DNA from: Anaerolineales bacterium
GTDB taxonomy: Bacteria > Chloroflexota > Anaerolineae > Anaerolineales > UBA11858
Direction: 5' to 3'
DNA: 64,000 nt
Assembly: GCA_028278545.1 (NCBI GenBank)
Contig: JANQED010000128.1
Location: forward strand, 103,942 to 167,941
Shown in pieces: positions 60,135-64,000 of the stretch. The notes under the pieces are model-generated. The model saw only the letters and a list, made by a program, of their open reading frames with translations. It ran no database searches and was not told where the DNA came from. Positions within the stretch are counted from its first letter, which is position 1; each line of letters opens with the position of its first letter. Made by a program: the position numbers and the translations under genes.

Positions 60135-60914
60135 TTATCCGAAACGCCCGGTGATGTAGTCCTCGGTGGTCTGATGGTCGGGGTTGGTGAAGATCTTGTC
60201 GGTTTCACCGAACTCATCCAGGATACCCGTCCGTCCTTCGCCTAAGTTGAAGAAAGCAGTGTAGTCAGAAACGCGGGCAGCCTGCTGCATATTGTGGGTC
60301 ACGATGATGATGGTGTAATCTTCTGATAGCTCCCGCATCAGTTCCTCGATATGCAGCGTGGCGATTGGGTCCAATGCGGAACAAGGTTCATCCATCAAAA
60401 TGATGTCTGGCTTGATGGCGATGGTCCGGGCAATACACAAACGCTGTTGCTGGCCGCCAGAGAGGGAAAGCCCGTTTTGATCTAATTTATCTTTAACCTC
60501 GTCCCAGATCGCGGCGCCTTTCAAGGACTGCTCTACCAGGTCATCCATATTCCCTTTGTACCCGTTGACGCGCGCTCCCCAGGCAACGTTGTCATAGATG
60601 CTCTTTGGGAAAGGGTTGGGTTTTTGGAAGACCATGCCAACGCGGCGACGAACCTCGACGGGGTCCACATCTGGGTCGTAGATATTTTTGCCGTGGTACA
60701 AGACTTCACCTTCTGCCCAGGCTGTTGGAACTAACTCGTTCATGCGGTTGAAAGCTCGCAGCATGGTGCTTTTCCCACAGCCCGAGGGTCCAATGATGGC
60801 GGTGATTTTGTTCTGGACCACCTTCAAGTTGACTTCTGTAACAGCCCGAAAATCCCCATAGTAGATGCTAAGATTTCGTGCTTCGATAGCAAGTTCGATG
60901 TCTTTTTTTGCCAT
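60135..60914 (-). CDS. pstB: Phosphate ABC transporter ATPase PstB
   Basis: 259 residues. Walker A is [20 protein letters not shown], the signature is [16 protein letters not shown] and Walker B is [35 protein letters not shown] is the Q-loop and typical of PstB. It drives import with PstA and PstC. Confidence 0.97.
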   Translation of the reverse strand: MAKKDIELAIEARNLSIYYGDFRAVTEVNLKVVQNKITAIIGPSGCGKSTMLRAFNRMNELVPTAWAEGEVLYHGKNIYDPDVDPVEVRRRVGMVFQKPNPFPKSIYDNVAWGARVNGYKGNMDDLVEQSLKGAAIWDEVKDKLDQNGLSLSGGQQQRLCIARTIAIKPDIILMDEPCSALDPIATLHIEELMRELSEDYTIIIVTHNMQQAARVSDYTAFFNLGEGRTGILDEFGETDKIFTNPDHQTTEDYITGRFG

Positions 60915-60954
60915 TCTGTATCCTCTTGGATTGACTGATTTTCAGATTGTGTCG

Positions 60955-62214
60955 TTAAAACTTCGTACTGTATCGGTTTCTCAGCAGAATTGCCGTTGCA
61001 TTCATTGAGAGTAGCAATGCCAGCAGCACCAGAATCGCCGCCGCGGCAATGTTGCGGAACTCATCCTGTGGCCGGGCAGTCCACTGGTAGATTTGAATGG
61101 GCAGTGTCGTGAACTTTGAAAAAGGGCCGTCCGGGTCAAAGGTGATAAAGGTAGACGCCCCGACCACAACCAGGGGTGCCGTCTCCCCAATCGCTCTTGA
61201 GACTGCCAGGATCGTTCCGGTCAGTATGCCAGATACAGCGTTGGGCAAAACATGATGCCAGACGGTCTGCCAGCGCGTCGCCCCCATGCCGAAACTGGCT
61301 TGACGAAGGGAGTTTGGCACTGCTTTGATGGCCTCTTGTGCGTTGATGATGATCAAAGGCAGGATCAGCAATCCAAGCGTCATTCCGGCAGAAATGATCG
61401 TGCGGCCATTTGCTGTTGTGGGATCAACCAGGCCGAATACTGCGCCGCTGGTGAACTTCTCTAAGGCTCGCACGAATATTGCCAATCCCAAGATCCCGTA
61501 AATAATCGACGGCACACCGGCCAAATTGTTGATATTGGTTTGAATCAGTCGGTTAATGGGGGTATCCGTAGCATATTCTTCGAGGTAGATTGCGGCCCCA
61601 ACCCCCAGGGGGAAAGCGAATACGATTGTGATGGCGATGGTCCACAACGATCCAAGGATAGCTGTACGCACCCCGGCACGTTCGGGCTCTGGAGATTGGG
61701 GTGTTGCCAGGAATGCGCTGCTCAACCAGGACTTGAACTCGACCCTTGCGCCGGGGTATTTCTCCGCAGCCTCCTGAAATACCTGGTTGCGGTTGAAGAT
61801 CGATTCTCGCAATGACCAGGTATCGACCACGGTCGGGTTGACCACGCGAGCTACCACCAGATCGTAGATTTCTTCTCGGGTACGCTCCTCCCAGGGCATC
61901 TCGCTTTCCAATCGGCGGAACAATCCTTTGGAAACGTTTTGCTCCAGAATCCAGACCAGGTCAATTTGATGAAGTTGTTCGATGGGGATCCCGTTGATGG
62001 CTAGATCGGCAGGGTTTATCTCGTCCTCGACGGCGATGTAGCCGAAAGTTGAGTCGAGCACGTTCAACAGTAGGACTGTTAGCGCGATAATGCCGATGAG
62101 CGTCGAGGCTTGAAAGACGAAATGCCAAATACGACCAGAACGATGCCTACTCGATAAGTTGGAGTGGAATGCTTCACTTTGGGCGGTATTATCTTCGAAG
62201 ATATTAGTGCTCAT
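60955..62214 (-). CDS. pstA: Phosphate ABC transporter permease PstA
   Basis: 419 residues, much longer than the usual 280-300. A cytoplasmic start and first helix ([14 protein letters not shown]) are followed by an insert of about 130 residues rich in charge (residues 70-195), then the normal permease core with [13 protein letters not shown] and ESIFG-type loop ([20 protein letters not shown]), the EAA motif contacting PstB. It overlaps pstC by four bases. Confidence 0.93.
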   Translation of the reverse strand: MSTNIFEDNTAQSEAFHSNLSSRHRSGRIWHFVFQASTLIGIIALTVLLLNVLDSTFGYIAVEDEINPADLAINGIPIEQLHQIDLVWILEQNVSKGLFRRLESEMPWEERTREEIYDLVVARVVNPTVVDTWSLRESIFNRNQVFQEAAEKYPGARVEFKSWLSSAFLATPQSPEPERAGVRTAILGSLWTIAITIVFAFPLGVGAAIYLEEYATDTPINRLIQTNINNLAGVPSIIYGILGLAIFVRALEKFTSGAVFGLVDPTTANGRTIISAGMTLGLLILPLIIINAQEAIKAVPNSLRQASFGMGATRWQTVWHHVLPNAVSGILTGTILAVSRAIGETAPLVVVGASTFITFDPDGPFSKFTTLPIQIYQWTARPQDEFRNIAAAAILVLLALLLSMNATAILLRNRYSTKF

Positions 62215-63416
62215 TCGTACACCTCCCTGAAGCGGCGTACCACTCGTTGGCTGATGATGTTCAGGGTCAGGGTCATAAAGAAGAGGAATAATCCGATGGC
62301 GAAGATGCTGTTATAGTCAATCGAGTCATAGCTCAGGTCTCCACCGCTGATGCGCACGATATGCCCGGTCATCGTTTCGGCTGGTCTGAAGGGATTGAAG
62401 GTGAAGTTTGGTCCCGCTCCGGCAGCGATGGCCACGATCATCGTTTCGCCGATCGCTCTCGATATGGCGACGATGAAAGCTGCCACAATGCCAGAGACGG
62501 CTGCTGGGACGACGACTTTGATGGCCGTTTCGAGTTTGGTCGCGCCCAAACCATAGGCGGCTTCTCGCAGTGCGCGCGGTACTGCGCTGAGGGCGTCCTC
62601 ACTCATCGAGCTGACCATGGGGATGATCAAAATGCCGATCACAATGCCTGCCGAGGCGGTATTATAGATTTCCACCACATCTCTACCGAGGATTGAACGC
62701 AGTAAGGGTGTCATGAAAGTGAGCGCGAAATAGCCATAGACCACGGTCGGAATGCCGGCCAGGATTTCCAGGATGGGCTTTAGGATGCTGCGTGCACGGG
62801 TGGTGGCATATTCGCTCAGATAAATGGCGATACTTAATCCCAAAGGCAGTGCCACGATCATGGCGGTCGTTGCGGTCATCAACGTGGCATTGAGCAGCGG
62901 CCAGATGCCAAAATATCCAATCTGGGGATTCCATCTGGTAGAGGTGAAGAACTCCACTAGAGATACCCGGATAGAAGAAAATAACTCCTCTCCTTTGCGA
63001 TGGGAGGTGATTTCAGTTTCCTGGGCCCCCCGTTGTACGGTGATGATACCTTCACCTTCATTGAAAGCAACGACTTGCATGGCTTCTTCACCGATGCGGA
63101 TAATGTCCCCGGCTTCCATAGAAAAACCTGTTGTGCTAACGTCGAATTCGGTGGTGAACTCATCAATCGATCCTTGTAGCGTACGATTGGTTTGTTCCCA
63201 AAGCTGGGTGGTGAAGAAGCTGGCAGATTCTTTGCCTAGTTCGTAAACAATGCCGATCGTTGTCAGGATAGATACCGCACCACAAAAGAAGAGAATTGCT
63301 TGGATGATACTTTCCCCCCAACGTGATCGTTTGCGCAAATCCAACGTACGATTAAAGGAGTCCGTCACAACTGATTTTGCTGTATGAGATGTGATTGTCT
63401 CAGTTTGCTGTGCCAT
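62211..63416 (-). CDS. pstC: Phosphate ABC transporter permease PstC
   Basis: About 401 residues from ATG 63416 (MAQQTETIT), with AAGGA upstream. One helix at about 45-65, an external insert of about 100 residues, then the permease core: [27 protein letters not shown] and the EAA-type [20 protein letters not shown]. Both permeases have the extra external segments. Confidence 0.93.
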   Translation of the reverse strand: MAQQTETITSHTAKSVVTDSFNRTLDLRKRSRWGESIIQAILFFCGAVSILTTIGIVYELGKESASFFTTQLWEQTNRTLQGSIDEFTTEFDVSTTGFSMEAGDIIRIGEEAMQVVAFNEGEGIITVQRGAQETEITSHRKGEELFSSIRVSLVEFFTSTRWNPQIGYFGIWPLLNATLMTATTAMIVALPLGLSIAIYLSEYATTRARSILKPILEILAGIPTVVYGYFALTFMTPLLRSILGRDVVEIYNTASAGIVIGILIIPMVSSMSEDALSAVPRALREAAYGLGATKLETAIKVVVPAAVSGIVAAFIVAISRAIGETMIVAIAAGAGPNFTFNPFRPAETMTGHIVRISGGDLSYDSIDYNSIFAIGLFLFFMTLTLNIISQRVVRRFREVYE

Positions 63417-63526
63417 CACACCGTCCTTTCTTAAGTTTTCTACTTTAGAAGAATAATTTGATAATGACAAGCTGAGGATATTAACCTAAGGGGATGTGAA
63501 ATCTCCTAATGTTCAATTACCAACTT

Positions 63527-63556
63527 CCCCTTCCCTCCCAAGTGGGAAGAAAGGGG
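63527..63556 (-). other. Intergenic hairpin between pstS and pstC
   Basis: CCCCTTCCCTCCCA and TGGGAAGAAAGGGG (63527-63540 and 63543-63556) pair, with A-C mismatches turning into G-U pairs in minus-strand RNA. No U-tract. It probably stabilises the pstS message relative to pstCAB. Confidence 0.45.
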
Positions 63557-63618
63557 AGACGTAAGGTAAAAGGGCATCAATGTAAGCTGCGATGATCAGG
63601 TAATGATATTTTACCGCG

Positions 63619-64000
63619 CTATTTCATGGCATCAAGCCAGAACAGCTTGGCAAGCCCCAGGGCGGTGTCGGAGGCGGGGAAGTAGCCGACTTCGACGATC
63701 TCTTCGTTGACATAGGTCAGGAAGAAGTTGATGTAAGCACCTACTTGGGGTTTCTCTTGCATGATGGAGGCATCAGAGTAGATGAAGAGCGGGCGAGCCA
63801 GGGGATATTCGTTGCTGTCAACGGTGGCAGCGGAGGGCTCAACGCCTTCAATGGAGAGGGTCTTGAGAGTATCTGCGTTCTCGGCATAGTAAGCATAGCC
63901 GAAGAAGCCGATGGCGTAGGGGCTGCCGAGGATACCCTGAACGAGGACGTTGTCGTCTTCGGAGAGGTTGAGTTCAGCAGCGTTGAGGATGGGCTCTTCG
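63619..64000 (-). CDS. pstS: Phosphate-binding protein PstS, C-terminal part (runs off the window)
   Basis: The last 127 codons are in the window, ending at TAG 63621-63619. The reading includes LVQGILGSPYAIGFFGYAYYAE, YPLARPLFIYSD and QVGAYINFFLTYVNEEI, the conserved C-terminal lobe of PstS-like binding proteins. Signal peptide and N-lobe lie beyond 64000. It binds phosphate outside the membrane and hands it to PstCA. No frame problem is seen. Confidence 0.92.
   Translation of the reverse strand, partial: EEPILNAAELNLSEDDNVLVQGILGSPYAIGFFGYAYYAENADTLKTLSIEGVEPSAATVDSNEYPLARPLFIYSDASIMQEKPQVGAYINFFLTYVNEEIVEVGYFPASDTALGLAKLFWLDAMK

Noticed and set aside
1..64000. tRNA, rRNA and CRISPR arrays
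   Set aside because: I found no cloverleaf with a TTCGA arm, no rRNA-like stretch and no regularly spaced repeat series in the window; a small RNA could still be missed by eye.

Overview
The window looks like a chromosomal segment of a moderately GC-rich bacterium, most likely a Chloroflexota (Anaerolineae-like) organism. This is an inference from the overall look of the proteins: lipoproteins with beta-rich repeats, thiolase/DUF35 sets, a TatC with a long N-terminal extension, and a SufR-like regulator divergent to sufCBD. No rRNA or tRNA gene is visible, so placement rests on proteins only. A tungsten/molybdenum aldehyde oxidoreductase, a formate dehydrogenase and moaCDE point to an anaerobic or facultative life style.

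Layout. 1-2.9 kb: envelope sugar genes (two polytopic membrane proteins and a GT2 glycosyltransferase). 3-5.4 kb: a ParB-like/universal-stress fusion and an acetyltransferase. 5.4-9 kb: aldehyde ferredoxin oxidoreductase and NAD(P)HX repair enzyme. 9-17 kb: a YtxH protein, a formate dehydrogenase, an Mth938 protein, a large glycosidase-like lipoprotein and cysteine synthase. 17-21 kb: two thiolase-like proteins and two DUF35 zinc-ribbon partners, interrupted by a GxxExxY gene bracketed by imperfect inverted repeats. 21-29.5 kb (minus strand): tatC, tatA/B, nusB, asp23-like, fabG, fabD, rpmF, prfB (programmed frameshift), an RNA methyltransferase, ftsY and a PLP dehydratase. 29.5-38.5 kb (plus strand): moaC, moaD, moaE, a threonine-synthase-like gene, fabF, rnc, smc and rph. 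38.6-41.2 kb (minus): parvulin foldase, rpsR, ssb, rpsF.

41.2-48.5 kb is the iron-sulfur block: sufT-like and SufR-like genes read left, and sufC, sufB, sufD, a small unknown gene, sufS, sufU and a Rieske protein read right. Two good sigma70-type promoters face each other, with both -35 boxes embedded in an inverted repeat that is a good operator candidate.

48.6-55 kb is the most unusual part. One minus-strand operon starts with a radical SAM/SPASM enzyme carrying a PqqD-like N-terminal domain, continues with four phospholipid enzymes (CDP-alcohol phosphotransferase, two tandem acyltransferases, PAP2 phosphatase), and ends with a second radical-SAM-like protein that has lost all cluster-binding cysteines and a methyltransferase. 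It may make an undescribed lipid or lipid-linked product. Upstream of it lie a REP-associated tyrosine transposase with repeats, and a DUF2207-type membrane protein with an alternating Cys-Ala tail. 58-64 kb holds the phosphate system pstS(partial)-pstC-pstA-pstB and phoU, with an aquaporin-arsenate reductase pair inserted between pstB and phoU.

Control signals are readable in many places. Several genes (GT2, ftsY, moaC, smc) have a -10 box only 6-9 bases before the start codon, which suggests leaderless or nearly leaderless mRNAs, while others carry good Shine-Dalgarno sequences. Ten strong hairpin terminators were located. No stretch longer than 300 bases lacks a gene.
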